A DNA stretch of 64,000 nt. Origin: Methanobacterium_D sp040373355. GTDB taxonomy: Archaea > Methanobacteriota > Methanobacteria > Methanobacteriales > Methanobacteriaceae. Position numbers and translations under genes: made by a program. The DNA is taken from NCBI RefSeq assembly GCF_047495555.1, contig NZ_CP166866.1, positions 2,032,001-2,096,000 of the forward strand, given 5' to 3'. Under the pieces are notes generated by a model, which saw only the letters and a program-made list of their open reading frames with translations, had not been told where the DNA came from and did no database searches. Positions 8,345 to 16,844 of this stretch are shown one piece after another. Positions within the stretch are counted from its first letter, which is position 1. Each line of letters starts with the position of its first letter.

Positions 8345-9184
8345 ATGAACATTATAGAAACAAGAGACATCACCTATGAATATCCAGACGGCACTAAAGC
8401 CCTGGATAAAGTTAATTTTAATGCAGAGGAGGGAAAAATAGTAGCCCTTTTAGGACCTAATGGTGCAGGTAAATCAACTCTCTTTTTGCATTTTAATGGT
8501 ATTTTAAGGCCGACTTCAGGAAATATTACTGTAAATGGGAGAGAAATTGAGTATGATAAAAAAAATCTCATGAAAGTAAGGGAAAACGTGGGAATAGTAT
8601 TCCAGAACCCTGATGATCAACTTTTTGCACCTACAGTAGTCGAAGATGTAGCCTTTGGCCCCATGAACATGGGTTTATCAAGAGAAGAAGTTGAAGAGCG
8701 TGTTGAAGAATCTCTTAAACGTGTCGGAATGGATGAATTTAAAAGCAAAGCTCCGCATCACTTGAGCGGTGGCCAGAAAAAAAGAGTTGCCATTGCAGGA
8801 ATACTGGCCATGAAACCAAAGATAATGGTACTTGATGAACCAACATCAGGCTTGGATCCTAAAGGAGCATCTCAGATCCTTCGAATACTCTATGAATTGA
8901 ATAAAGAAGGAATGACCATTATTATATCCACTCATGATGTCGATTTGGTACCTCTCTATGCTTATCAAGTTTATATACTTAGCAGTGGAAAAATTATAAA
9001 GAAAGGAAGTCCTAGAGAAGTTTTTGAAGATGTTAAAACTGTTAGAGATGCGAATTTAAGACTTCCAAGAATTGCCCATCTTATGGAAATACTGGAAAAA
9101 GAGGATTCATTACCCTTTGAAAAACCCTATCCATTAACCATAGGTGAAGCAAGAAAAAAATTAAAGAATCATTTTGATGAATGA
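8345..9184 (+). CDS. cbiO: ECF transporter ATPase CbiO
   Basis: ABC ATPase that powers cobalt uptake. Visible motifs are Walker A GPNGAGKST, the Q-loop region GIVFQNPDDQLFAPTV, signature LSGGQKKR, Walker B IMVLDEPTSG and the switch histidine in STHDVD. Its 279 aa include the C-terminal extension usual for CbiO. The cbiQ-cbiO gap holds an inverted repeat (AAGAT...ATCTT at 8283-8296). Its last codons overlap a possible upstream start of ribC. Confidence 0.93.
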   Translation: MNIIETRDITYEYPDGTKALDKVNFNAEEGKIVALLGPNGAGKSTLFLHFNGILRPTSGNITVNGREIEYDKKNLMKVRENVGIVFQNPDDQLFAPTVVEDVAFGPMNMGLSREEVEERVEESLKRVGMDEFKSKAPHHLSGGQKKRVAIAGILAMKPKIMVLDEPTSGLDPKGASQILRILYELNKEGMTIIISTHDVDLVPLYAYQVYILSSGKIIKKGSPREVFEDVKTVRDANLRLPRIAHLMEILEKEDSLPFEKPYPLTIGEARKKLKNHFDE

Positions 9185-9201
9185 ATTTGGAGCAGGATAA
9201 A

Positions 9202-9660
9202 ATGAAAGTAGGAATCTGTGACACTACATTTGCAAGAGTTGACATGGGCGCACATGCAATTGATGAAATTAAACAGCATGTTGGTAATATTAAATTTATA
9301 AGACGGACTGTTCCTGGTATAAAAGACCTTCCAGTAGCATCTAAGAAATTAATAGAAGAAGAGGGCTGTGAAATCGTGATGGCGCTTGGAATGCCTGGAG
9401 GGGAAGAAAAAGATAAGGTTTGTGCTCATGAAGCTTCAACTGGACTTATAAAAGCTCAACTTATGACCAATACTCACATACTTGAAGTTTTTGTCCATGA
9501 AGATGAAGGAAAAGATGCAAAGGATTTGAAGTGGTTAGCAGAAAGCAGAGCACGTGATCATGCGAGAAATCTGGTTAAAATGATGTTTAAACCGGATGAA
9601 ATGGCTAAAGAAGCTGGTAAAGGTATGCGCGAAGGTAGAGAAAATGTTGGCCCTGTATAA
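9202..9660 (+). CDS. ribC: riboflavin synthase, archaeal type
   Basis: Dismutates two molecules of 6,7-dimethyl-8-ribityllumazine to riboflavin, feeding FAD, FMN and coenzyme F420 synthesis. The sequence MKVGICDTTFARVDMGA, RRTVPGIKDLPVA, MALGMPG and KVCAHEAS matches the archaeal enzyme, which is related to lumazine synthase rather than to the bacterial synthase. I place the start at ATG 9202, preceded by GGAGCAGGATAAA; ATG 9181 would add seven residues and overlap cbiO. Co-transcription with the cobalt genes is likely from the tight spacing. Confidence 0.9.
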   Translation: MKVGICDTTFARVDMGAHAIDEIKQHVGNIKFIRRTVPGIKDLPVASKKLIEEEGCEIVMALGMPGGEEKDKVCAHEASTGLIKAQLMTNTHILEVFVHEDEGKDAKDLKWLAESRARDHARNLVKMMFKPDEMAKEAGKGMREGRENVGPV

Positions 9661-9776
9661 ATTAGCTAATTTTAACTAATTTTATTTATTACAGTTGATC
9701 TTCTCTTTTTTTAGAATTTTGAAATTATAAATAATAAAAAATACAAATTATTAACATAAATAAAAGAGGAGATATC

Positions 9777-10121
9777 ATGAAAGATGAAGTATTTTTCAGT
9801 AAAGGAATGCCCCATGTTAAAAAAGACTATCCAGAATTATATGAAACAATTGTAAACCTAAACAATACATGTTATAGTGGCAAAGCACTTGATTATAAAA
9901 CTCAGAAGCTTATAGCAATTGCAGTAAATGCAGCAGCTTCTGATGATAGAGCTATAAGAAAACAAATGTTAAGCAGCATGAAAGAATTTGGAGTTACAAA
10001 AGACGAAATAATGGACGTTTTAAGAGTTGTTCTTTTAACTGCAGGAAAGCCAAAGTTCACTAAAGCAGTTAATATACTATACAAGTTACTTGAAGATCCA
10101 GATCTTGTAAGTTGTATTTAA
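9777..10121 (+). CDS. carboxymuconolactone decarboxylase/AhpD-fold protein without the redox cysteines
   Basis: A 114-aa all-helical protein matching the CMD domain: LDYKTQKLIAIAVNAAASDDRAIRKQM followed by FGVTKDEIMDVLRVVLLTAGKPK. AhpD-like members carry a CxxC pair in the segment that here reads AAASDDRA, so both redox cysteines are absent. It is therefore unlikely to be a peroxidase partner; a structural or decarboxylase-like role is possible. It has its own promoter region and a clear AGAGGAGAT ribosome-binding site and stands as a single gene. Confidence 0.75.
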   Translation: MKDEVFFSKGMPHVKKDYPELYETIVNLNNTCYSGKALDYKTQKLIAIAVNAAASDDRAIRKQMLSSMKEFGVTKDEIMDVLRVVLLTAGKPKFTKAVNILYKLLEDPDLVSCI

Positions 10122-10184
10122 TCAAAAAATTATTTTTTAATATTCATAATTTATTTCTAATTCAAACGAAAAATAAGCGTAACC

Positions 10185-10196
10185 TTTTTATATTGA
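10185..10196 (+). promoter_or_regulatory. probable TATA box of rpl15e
   Basis: AACCTTTTTATATTG at 10182-10196 has the purine/pyrimidine pattern of an archaeal BRE-TATA and lies about 105-115 nt before the rpl15e ATG, leaving a leader of about 85 nt that contains two perfect inverted repeats. Confidence 0.45.
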
Positions 10197-10215
10197 CTTA
10201 AACTTATAATGATCA

Positions 10216-10292
<77 letters not shown>

Positions 10293-10299
10293 TTTATTA

Positions 10300-10845
10300 A
10301 TGTATAAATATATAAGAGACGCATGGAAAAATCCTGACAACTCCTTCGTCAAAGAGCTCATGCAAGAAAGAGCTCCAATTTGGAGAAGAGAAAGTGTCGT
10401 CCAGAGGATAGACAGACCTACTAGAATCGACAGGGCAAGGTCCCTGGGATATAAAGCTAAAAAAGGATATATTGTTGTAAGAACAAGAGTTAGACGTGGT
10501 GGAAGACGAAAAACAAGATTCACCGCGGGAAGAAAACCTAAAAGAATGGGTGTAAACAAAATAACTCCTGTAAAATCCATTAAAAGAATAGCAGAAGAAA
10601 GAGTAGCACGTAAATATCCTAACTTAGAAGTCTTAAACTCATACTGGGTATGGGAAGACGGTAAATTCAAGTTCTTTGAAGTTATATTAGTTGATCCAAA
10701 TCATCCATCAATTAAAAACGATGCGAACATTAACTGGATCTGTGATAAACAACACAAGAATAGAGTATTCCGTGGTTTAACCAGCGAAGGTAAGAAGACT
10801 CGTGGACTTCGAGGAAAAGGAATAGGTGCTGAAAAGGCTAGATAG
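10300..10845 (+). CDS. rpl15e: ribosomal protein L15e
   Basis: Large-subunit protein found only in archaea and eukaryotes. The 181-aa sequence is highly basic and shows the diagnostic MYKYIRDAWKNPD start, RTRVRRGGRRKTRF, PKRMGVNKI and the C-terminal GLTSEGKKTRGLRGKG. It heads the gene string that continues into the exosome and RNase P genes. The ribosome-binding site AAAGAGGTG lies before the ATG. Confidence 0.95.
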   Translation: MYKYIRDAWKNPDNSFVKELMQERAPIWRRESVVQRIDRPTRIDRARSLGYKAKKGYIVVRTRVRRGGRRKTRFTAGRKPKRMGVNKITPVKSIKRIAEERVARKYPNLEVLNSYWVWEDGKFKFFEVILVDPNHPSIKNDANINWICDKQHKNRVFRGLTSEGKKTRGLRGKGIGAEKAR

Positions 10846-10878
10846 CCTTTAAATTCTTTTTAAAGAAGGTAAAATTCC

Positions 10879-11301
10879 ATGATCCATAACATTTCATATC
10901 GAGTATTTGTTTATGGAACAGAAAATGAGGAAAAAGTTAGAGAGGCTATTAAAACTCTCTTTCCTAATTCTCATCCTGAAACAGAAACTACAGAAGGTTA
11001 TTTTAAAAATAAGGTTTTAATTTTACATGATAAAATAACTAAAAAGCGTGAAATTAAAGATTTCATAAAAGTTTTAAATCAACTTGATTCATCCGCTAAA
11101 AAAAGAGTTATAAACGAATTAAATAACAAAATGGATGATAAAGGTAACTTATTTCTTAGATTTGATAAACAAAGGGCCTATCTTGGCGACTTAAAAATTA
11201 TCGAACACGGCGATGCTGTGCATGTCAAAATAAAGATAGCTGCATATCCTGCAAAGAAAGAAAGGGCAATGGAACTGGCTAAAGAAATTTTTGGTGAATA
11301 A
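10879..11301 (+). CDS. predicted exosome-associated RNA-binding protein (COG1325 type)
   Basis: A 140-aa protein with an N-terminal beta-alpha domain (HNISYRVFVYGTENEEKVREAI) and a C-terminal beta-rich half (LRFDKQRAYLGDLKIIEHGDAVHVKIKI). It corresponds to the small archaeal RNA-binding protein predicted as an exosome component from its constant position beside rpl15e and RNase P genes. It is separated by 2 nt from the Rpp30 gene, so it is almost certainly translated with it. The biochemical role is inferred from context. Confidence 0.75.
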   Translation: MIHNISYRVFVYGTENEEKVREAIKTLFPNSHPETETTEGYFKNKVLILHDKITKKREIKDFIKVLNQLDSSAKKRVINELNNKMDDKGNLFLRFDKQRAYLGDLKIIEHGDAVHVKIKIAAYPAKKERAMELAKEIFGE

Positions 11302-11303
11302 TA

Positions 11304-11996
11304 ATGTATTTTGATTTTCATATTCACGGAGATATTAGCTTAGCCAATGAAGCCAAAAGGCTTGGATATAACGGTATTGCCTGGATTCAATCCTCTAAAA
11401 ATTATAATAACGATTTATTTAATAATATTGATAATAATTATGATGATTTCAGCATTTTTAAAGGAATAGAAATATATGCTAAAAATCCAGAGGATTTAAG
11501 AAAAAAAGTGAATAAATTTAGAGATAAAGTTGATGTAGTAATAGTAAATGGTGGAAATTTAAAAATAAATAGAGCTGCATGTGAAGATCCCCGGATTGAT
11601 ATACTGGCACATCCATATAAAAATCGAAGAGACAGCGGAATAAACCATGTACTTGCAAAAAAAGCGTTTGAAAATGAAGTTGCAATTGAATTAAGTATCA
11701 ATCCTCTTCTTAAAACACGATTATCTTTAAGGGCTAAGTTACTAAGTCAATTTAGGCATATTATCAAACTGCAGCGTAAATTTAACTTTCCAATCTTAAT
11801 ATCCAGCAATGCTCATTCTATTTATGACCTCAGAACTCCAGAAGATATAATAGCCATTTCTAAGTGTTTTGGAATGACAGACGAAGAAGCTGTAAGTTCG
11901 TTATCAAAATCTCCTGTAGCTATAGCTAAAAGAAACAAAATACGGAAAGATGTTATTGTAAAAGGAGTTCGTATAATTAATAACAATATAAATTAA
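11304..11996 (+). CDS. rnp3: RNase P protein component 3 (Rpp30)
   Basis: Protein subunit of archaeal RNase P, which trims the 5' leader of tRNA precursors. It is a TIM-barrel-like PHP relative: MYFDFHIHGD at the start, DILAHPYKNRRDSGINHVLA in the middle and ISSNAHSIYDLRTPEDI near the end. Length (230 aa) is normal. It works with Pop5 (next gene), Rpp21, Rpp29 and the RNA. It follows the RNA-binding protein gene by 2 nt. Confidence 0.92.
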   Translation: MYFDFHIHGDISLANEAKRLGYNGIAWIQSSKNYNNDLFNNIDNNYDDFSIFKGIEIYAKNPEDLRKKVNKFRDKVDVVIVNGGNLKINRAACEDPRIDILAHPYKNRRDSGINHVLAKKAFENEVAIELSINPLLKTRLSLRAKLLSQFRHIIKLQRKFNFPILISSNAHSIYDLRTPEDIIAISKCFGMTDEEAVSSLSKSPVAIAKRNKIRKDVIVKGVRIINNNIN

Positions 11997-12064
11997 ATAT
12001 TATTTCTAATTAAAATTTAATATCATATCATTAAATACTAAACTGAAATTAGCGAAGGAATAAA

Positions 12065-12436
12065 ATGAAACTAAAGATATTACCACCTACACTTAGAAAT
12101 GACAAACGCTACATATCCTTTGAAGCAATTTCAGAAATTTCTTTAACTCGGGATGATGTTATTTCTCTTGTATGGGAATCATCACTGAATTTTCACGGTG
12201 AGTGCAAAACAAGTAAATTTGATCTATGGATTATGAAATTCTGGAAAGTTAATGGTAATGACAAAATGATTAAAGGAATTATACAATGCAACAGAGATGA
12301 AGTAGATTCAGTAAGGGCAGCCATACTCCTTATAAACAGATTCAGAGGGAAAAAAGTAGTCTTTCATACACTCGGTATTTCAGGGACAATTAAATCAGCG
12401 ATAAAAAAGTTTATTAAACTAGAAGACCAACATTAA
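12065..12436 (+). CDS. rnp2: RNase P protein component 2 (Pop5)
   Basis: Partner of Rpp30 in archaeal RNase P; the two form the heterotetramer that supports catalysis by the RNA. The protein begins MKLKILPPTLRNDKRYISFE, and its RRM-like fold shows LWIMKFWKVNGNDKMIKGIIQCNRDEVDSVRAAI and HTLGISGTIKSA. At 123 aa it is a normal length. It has an AGCGAAGGAATAAA ribosome-binding region. Confidence 0.92.
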   Translation: MKLKILPPTLRNDKRYISFEAISEISLTRDDVISLVWESSLNFHGECKTSKFDLWIMKFWKVNGNDKMIKGIIQCNRDEVDSVRAAILLINRFRGKKVVFHTLGISGTIKSAIKKFIKLEDQH

Positions 12437-12630
12437 TAAATAGTTATTATGTTTGAATTTTTAAATTCATTTAATCAAAGTTTCAAATTCAGTCTGAACT
12501 AAGTTTAAATGAATAGTTTTAATTAATTTAAAAAAATAAAATGATTAAAGGAAATTAATAAACTAAAATTAAATCTAAATTAAAAATCGAATTCATATGT
12601 GTAATTGAAAAATAATAGAGAGGTATATAT

Positions 12631-13398
12631 ATGCAACCAATGCCAGGAGCAGGATATGATAGGGCTATTACTGTATTTAGCCCAGATGGAAGACTTTTTC
12701 AGGTTGAATACGCAAGAGAAGCGGTAAAGAGAGGTACAACATCACTGGGTGTTAAATCCCGTGAAGGTATTGTGCTTGTAGTAGATAAAAGACCAACAAG
12801 CAATCTTGTTGAACCAAAATCAATAGAAAAAATATTCCAAATTGATGAACATATTGGTGCAGCCACCTCCGGACTTGTAGCTGATGCAAGAGCCTTAATT
12901 GAAAGAGCAAGAATAGAATCCCAGGTAAATAAAATTACCTATAACGAGCCAATTAGAGTAGACAGTTTAGCAAAGAAAATATGTGACATGAAACAAATGT
13001 ACACCCAGCATGGTGGTGTAAGGCCTTTTGGTTCAGCTTTAATCATTGGAGGAGTATACGATAACGGATGCAGGTTATTTGAAACTGACCCGAGCGGAGC
13101 TTTAATCGAATACAAAGCAACAGCAATAGGTGCTGGAAGACAAATTGCAATGGATGAATTCGAGAAAAAATACAGAGAAGACATGACATTAAATGAAGCC
13201 ATTGATTTAGCACTTGACGCAGTCTATGAAGCCACAGAAGGTAAAACCAACGCAGAAAGCGTAGAAATTGCTGTAATAGAATATGGAACTAAAAAATTCA
13301 AAAAATTAACTCAAGATGAACTCGATAACTATGTAGAGGAACTTCTTTTAAGAAAACCTAAAGAGGAAGAAGGAGACTTAGAAGAAGAAGAGGAGTAA
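12631..13398 (+). CDS. psmA: 20S proteasome alpha subunit
   Basis: Forms the gating outer rings of the archaeal proteasome. The N-terminal gate and helix (GAGYDRAITVFSPDGRLFQVEYAREAVKRGTT) is diagnostic and there is no processed threonine, which excludes the beta subunit. The C-terminus is a glutamate-rich tail (EEEGDLEEEEE). Length 255 aa. It is preceded by an AT-rich 190-nt region and a GAGAGGTAT ribosome-binding site, and followed after 2 nt by the SBDS gene, starting the proteasome-exosome operon. Confidence 0.96.
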   Translation: MQPMPGAGYDRAITVFSPDGRLFQVEYAREAVKRGTTSLGVKSREGIVLVVDKRPTSNLVEPKSIEKIFQIDEHIGAATSGLVADARALIERARIESQVNKITYNEPIRVDSLAKKICDMKQMYTQHGGVRPFGSALIIGGVYDNGCRLFETDPSGALIEYKATAIGAGRQIAMDEFEKKYREDMTLNEAIDLALDAVYEATEGKTNAESVEIAVIEYGTKKFKKLTQDELDNYVEELLLRKPKEEEGDLEEEEE

Positions 13399-13400
13399 AA

Positions 13401-14093
13401 ATGGTTACTCTTGAGGATTCAGTTATAGCGCGTCTGGAGTACTTTGGAGAACATTTCGAAATTCTCGTAGATCCAGACCTTGCTTCCGATTTTAAAAGAG
13501 GCAAAGAAATAGAAATTGAAAAAGTACTCGCTGTTGAAGAAGTATTTAAGGATGCTAGAAAGGGAGATAAAGCTTCTGAAGAAGCAATGATGAAGGCTTT
13601 TGAAAGTACAGATCCCCTTGAAGCTGCAGCCATGATTATTAAAAAAGGTCATGTTCAGCTAACCGCTCAACAGCGAAAAGATATGCAAGAAGAAAAAAGA
13701 AAGAAGATCATTACAAAAATAACAAGAGAAGCCATAAACCCACAGACAAAACTGCCTCATCCTGCAAGAAGAATTGAAATAGCCATGGAAGAGGCTAGAA
13801 TTCACATTGATCCATTTAAAAGTGTTGATGAACAGGTGAATATTGTCCTTAAAGCTATTCGTACTAAAATACCCATAAGATTTGAAAAAGTAGATGTGGT
13901 AATTAGAATCCCTGGAGATTACACCGGAAAGGTATATAGTGTAATTTCAGAATTTGGAAAAACAAAAAGGGAAGAATGGCAGAATGATGGATCATGGATA
14001 GCTGTGGTTGAAGTGCCTGGTGGCTTGCAGGAAAGCTTTGATAGGAAATTAAACGAGCTTACCGGTGGCCAGGTGGAAACCAAAGTATTATAA
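13401..14093 (+). CDS. ribosome maturation protein SBDS/Sdo1
   Basis: Archaeal SBDS, which with EF-2-like GTPases releases aIF6 from 60S-type subunits. The three domains are visible: FYSH domain at residues 1-85 (RLEYFGEHFEILVDPDLA, EVFKDARKGDKAS), a helical middle domain (LTAQQRKDMQEEKRKKII, INPQTKLPHPARRIE) and a ferredoxin-like C-terminal domain (VVIRIPGDYTGKVYSVI). It sits between psmA and rrp4, the classic order in archaea. Confidence 0.93.
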   Translation: MVTLEDSVIARLEYFGEHFEILVDPDLASDFKRGKEIEIEKVLAVEEVFKDARKGDKASEEAMMKAFESTDPLEAAAMIIKKGHVQLTAQQRKDMQEEKRKKIITKITREAINPQTKLPHPARRIEIAMEEARIHIDPFKSVDEQVNIVLKAIRTKIPIRFEKVDVVIRIPGDYTGKVYSVISEFGKTKREEWQNDGSWIAVVEVPGGLQESFDRKLNELTGGQVETKVL

Positions 14094-14134
14094 CAACTTC
14101 TTTTTTATTGGCTTTCTGAGAAAGGAGGCAGAGC

Positions 14135-14896
14135 GTGATATTTGTAGAAGATAAGGATTTAGTAATTCCTGGAGATGTTCTTGCAGATGAAGAATATCAT
14201 ACAGGCAGAGGAACGTTTAAAGATGGTAAAAATATTTGTTCATCTCTGGTGGGATTAGTAGCTGTAAGGGATAAAAAAGTAAGTGTTATTCCTTTACAGA
14301 GTAAATACATACCAAAAAGAGGTGACGTGGTAATTGGAGAAATTACCGATATAAGATTCTCCATGTGGAATTTAGACATTAATTCTCCATATTCTGGTAT
14401 TTTACCTGCTTCAGATGTTTTTGGGAAAGAAAAAAGAGATTTAAATAAAGCATTTGATGTCGGAGACGTTCTCTTTTTAAGAGTAGTTGATGTAGACGAG
14501 GTAAAGAAGGTAAAACTTGGTCTAAAGGGTAGAGGGCTTGGTAAATTTAGAGGCGGAATTTTAATTTATATAACCCCAACAAAAGTGCCTAGACTCATCG
14601 GTAAAAAAGGCTCCATGATTAACATGATAAAAGATGAAACACGCTGTGACATTATAGTTGGTCAAAACGGAGTTGTATGGGTTAAAGGTGACCCAATGAT
14701 GGAAAGGGTTGCTGAAAAAGTAATAAACATGATTGAACAACAGGCACATACCTCTGGATTAACTGATAGAGTAAGAAACATGTTATCTGAACTTCTAGGT
14801 AAAGAAATTGAAGAAGAAGTGGAAGAAGCAGATGAAGAAGAGGATTCAGAAGTAGAAGAAGTCCCCGAACCCGATGAAGACCAATTACAGGGGTGA
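14135..14896 (+). CDS. rrp4: exosome RNA-binding subunit Rrp4
   Basis: Cap subunit of the archaeal exosome, feeding RNA into the Rrp41/Rrp42 ring. It has an N-terminal domain, an S1 domain (residues about 60-135: RGDVVIGEITDIRFSMWNLD...) and a KH domain (TPTKVPRLIGKKGSMINMI). The C-terminus is a long acidic tail. Start is GTG 14135, behind a perfect AAAGGAGG. The last codons overlap the GTG start of rrp41. Confidence 0.94.
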   Translation: MIFVEDKDLVIPGDVLADEEYHTGRGTFKDGKNICSSLVGLVAVRDKKVSVIPLQSKYIPKRGDVVIGEITDIRFSMWNLDINSPYSGILPASDVFGKEKRDLNKAFDVGDVLFLRVVDVDEVKKVKLGLKGRGLGKFRGGILIYITPTKVPRLIGKKGSMINMIKDETRCDIIVGQNGVVWVKGDPMMERVAEKVINMIEQQAHTSGLTDRVRNMLSELLGKEIEEEVEEADEEEDSEVEEVPEPDEDQLQG

Positions 14897-15612
14897 TTAT
14901 TATCCTATTAAATAACAATAACAGTTTAAGAGCAGATGGAAGAGATTTTAACGAGTTAAGACCATTAAAAATAGAAGCAGGAGTTTTAGAAAAAGCAGAT
15001 GGATCTGCTTATCTTGAAATTGGAGGAAATAAAATCCTCGCTGCTGTTTATGGTCCAAGAGAACTTCACGTAAGAAGAATTATGAGGCCAGATATGGCAG
15101 TTATAAGGTGCAGATATAATATGGCACCTTTTTCAGTGGGAGAAAGAAAAAGACCCGGACCAGATAGAAGGTCTGTAGAAATATCAAAAATAACCGCTGA
15201 TGCCCTAAGGCCAGCTATATTTTTAGAAAAATTCCCGCGATCAACCATTGATGTATTTATAGAAGTACTTGAAGCAGAAGGAGGCACAAGATGTGCTGGT
15301 ATAACTGCAGCTTCAGTAGCTCTTGCTGATGCAGGAATACCAATGAAGGATCTGGTAGTTTCATGTGCTGCAGGTAAAGCAAATGGAAAGGTTATACTCG
15401 ATCTTTCAGAGGAAGAAGATAAAGAAGGAGAAGCCGATTTACCAGTAGCTATAATGCCAAGATCATGAGAAATAACACTCCTCCAAATGGACGGGCATCT
15501 TACTAATGAAGAATTTGAACAAGCACTTGATCTTGCAATAGAAGGTTGTAAACAACTTAGTGCAGCTCAAAAAGAAGCCATAAAAAACAGGTATGGTGAA
15601 GAAAATGACTAA
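14893..15612 (+). CDS. rrp41: exosome catalytic subunit Rrp41, interrupted by an in-frame TGA
   Basis: RNase PH-fold phosphorolytic subunit. The first 191 codons carry the family motifs: RADGRDFNELRP, VYGPRELH, RPGPDRRS (phosphate/RNA-binding arginines) and EADLPVAIMP with the catalytic-type Asp182. Then TGA at 15466-15468 interrupts the frame after MPRS. The same frame continues for 47 codons (EITLLQMDGHLTNEEFEQAL...GCKQLSAAQKEAIKNRYG) to TAA at 15610, which is the normal C-terminal strand-helix of Rrp41. From memory the Methanothermobacter protein has glycine at this position, so a single GGA-to-TGA change would explain it. The full frame overlaps the rrp42 start by 8 nt, as expected for an intact operon. 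Confidence 0.88.
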
Positions 15613-16396
15613 TATTGTTCCTGAAATTACAAGAAGAAGCATAACTGAACTTATTAAAAATGGAGAGCGCGCAGACGGTAGGGCTCCAAACGATTACAGG
15701 GACATATCCCTTGAAGTAGGGGTAATCGACAAGGCAGAAGGATCTGCAAGGGTTAAAATAGGTAAAACCCAGATAATGATTGGTATAAAGCCCCAAATAG
15801 GCGATCCTTTCCCAGATACGCCTAATGTGGGAGTATTAATGACAAACTCAGAGTTACTTCCTATGGCATCGCCTTCATTTGAGCCAGGACCACCAGATGA
15901 AAGATCTGTAGAAATGGCAAGAGTTGTAGACCGTTGCTTAAGAGAAGGTCAAGTTCTCGATCTTGAAAAACTTTGTATAAGTGAAGGTGAAAAGGTATGG
16001 ATGATCTTTTTAGACCTCCATGTCTTAGATTACGACGGAAATTTAATCGATGCTGCAGTTTTAGGAAGTGTAGCAGCACTTATGAGTGCCAAAATACCTA
16101 CTGCAAGGATGGAAGATGGTAAAGTCGTTGTTGACGAAGAAAATAAAATACCTTTACCAATTAAGGAAAAACCTTTAATGTGTACCCATGCAAAAATAGG
16201 CGACGAATTGGTTGTTGATCCATCCCTTGAGGAAGAAAGTATCATGGGTGCCAGAATCTCAGTTGGAGTTAGAGAAGATGGCAGCCTCTGTGCAATGCAG
16301 AAAGGTGGCGAAAGCCCTATGGCAAGGGATCAAATAATTAAAGCAGTTAATTCAAGCATTGAAAAAACAAATGTACTTAGAGAACATCTACCGTAA
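15605..16396 (+). CDS. rrp42: exosome subunit Rrp42
   Basis: Non-catalytic RNase PH-like partner of Rrp41 in the hexameric ring. Motifs include ITRRSITELIKNGERADGR, GVIDKAEGSARVKIGKTQ, PGPPDERSVEMARVVDR and LDLHVLDYDGNLIDAA. I start it at ATG 15605 (MTNIVPEI), behind GGTGAAGAAA and overlapping the end of the full rrp41 frame; ATG 15593 would add four residues. About 263 aa, normal for the family. Confidence 0.93.
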   Translation: MTNIVPEITRRSITELIKNGERADGRAPNDYRDISLEVGVIDKAEGSARVKIGKTQIMIGIKPQIGDPFPDTPNVGVLMTNSELLPMASPSFEPGPPDERSVEMARVVDRCLREGQVLDLEKLCISEGEKVWMIFLDLHVLDYDGNLIDAAVLGSVAALMSAKIPTARMEDGKVVVDEENKIPLPIKEKPLMCTHAKIGDELVVDPSLEEESIMGARISVGVREDGSLCAMQKGGESPMARDQIIKAVNSSIEKTNVLREHLP

Positions 16397-16413
16397 GCAA
16401 AAAACTTGCTTAC
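16393..16413 (+). terminator. stem-loop over the rrp42 stop codon
   Basis: GTAAGCAA at 16393-16400 pairs perfectly with TTGCTTAC at 16406-16413, loop AAAAC. The rrp42 TAA lies inside the stem. No long T-run follows directly, so it may be an RNA-stability or processing hairpin instead of a terminator. Confidence 0.4.
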
Positions 16414-16512
16414 ACCCCAAAGTTTTAAATAATTTAAAAATATACAAAAAGGTTATCAAATATTTAATTTGATTATCTTTTTTTGATATCTTTCAAAATC
16501 AAGAAGTTACAG

Positions 16513-16551
16513 TCAGATTGAAATATGAATAATTTCAGTTTTCACTGACAT
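16513..16551 (+). promoter_or_regulatory. leader stem-loop upstream of rpl37Ae
   Basis: GTCAG-ATT-GAAAT then seven bases, ATTTC, a spacer and CTGAC can fold into a two-part hairpin. It ends about 25 nt before the rpl37Ae ATG and about 15 nt before its ACAGGAGTGAT ribosome-binding site. A control element for the ribosomal-protein gene is possible; no named family fits. Confidence 0.35.
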
Positions 16552-16574
16552 CTTAAGTTTACAGGAGTGATAAA

Positions 16575-16844
16575 ATGGCAAGAACTAAAAAAGTAGGAAT
16601 TACAGGACGTTTCGGTCCTAGATACGGAAGAAAAGCAAAGAGGACCGTTAAAGGTATAGAAGAAAAAATGAAAAAGAAACATACCTGTCCTCAGTGTGAC
16701 AGAGTCGCTGTTAAACGAATAAGCAGCGGAATATGGTTATGCAGAAAGTGTAACACTAAATTTACAGGCGGAGCATACGTTCCACAAACTCCAATGGCTA
16801 AAACAGCTGCAAGGAACATAAAGAGGATTGTTGGAGGTTTATGA
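16575..16844 (+). CDS. rpl37ae: ribosomal protein L37Ae
   Basis: Large-subunit zinc-ribbon protein, 89 aa: MARTKKVGITGRFGPRYGRK, then CPQC...CRKC zinc ligands at residues about 38-60, ending TAARNIKRIVGGL. Length and motifs fit the archaeal protein exactly. It lies between the exosome genes and rpoP, the conserved archaeal order. Confidence 0.95.
   Translation: MARTKKVGITGRFGPRYGRKAKRTVKGIEEKMKKKHTCPQCDRVAVKRISSGIWLCRKCNTKFTGGAYVPQTPMAKTAARNIKRIVGGL

Noticed and set aside
15557..15796. Minus-strand frame across the rrp41-rrp42 junction.
   Set aside because: Shadow of the exosome genes.
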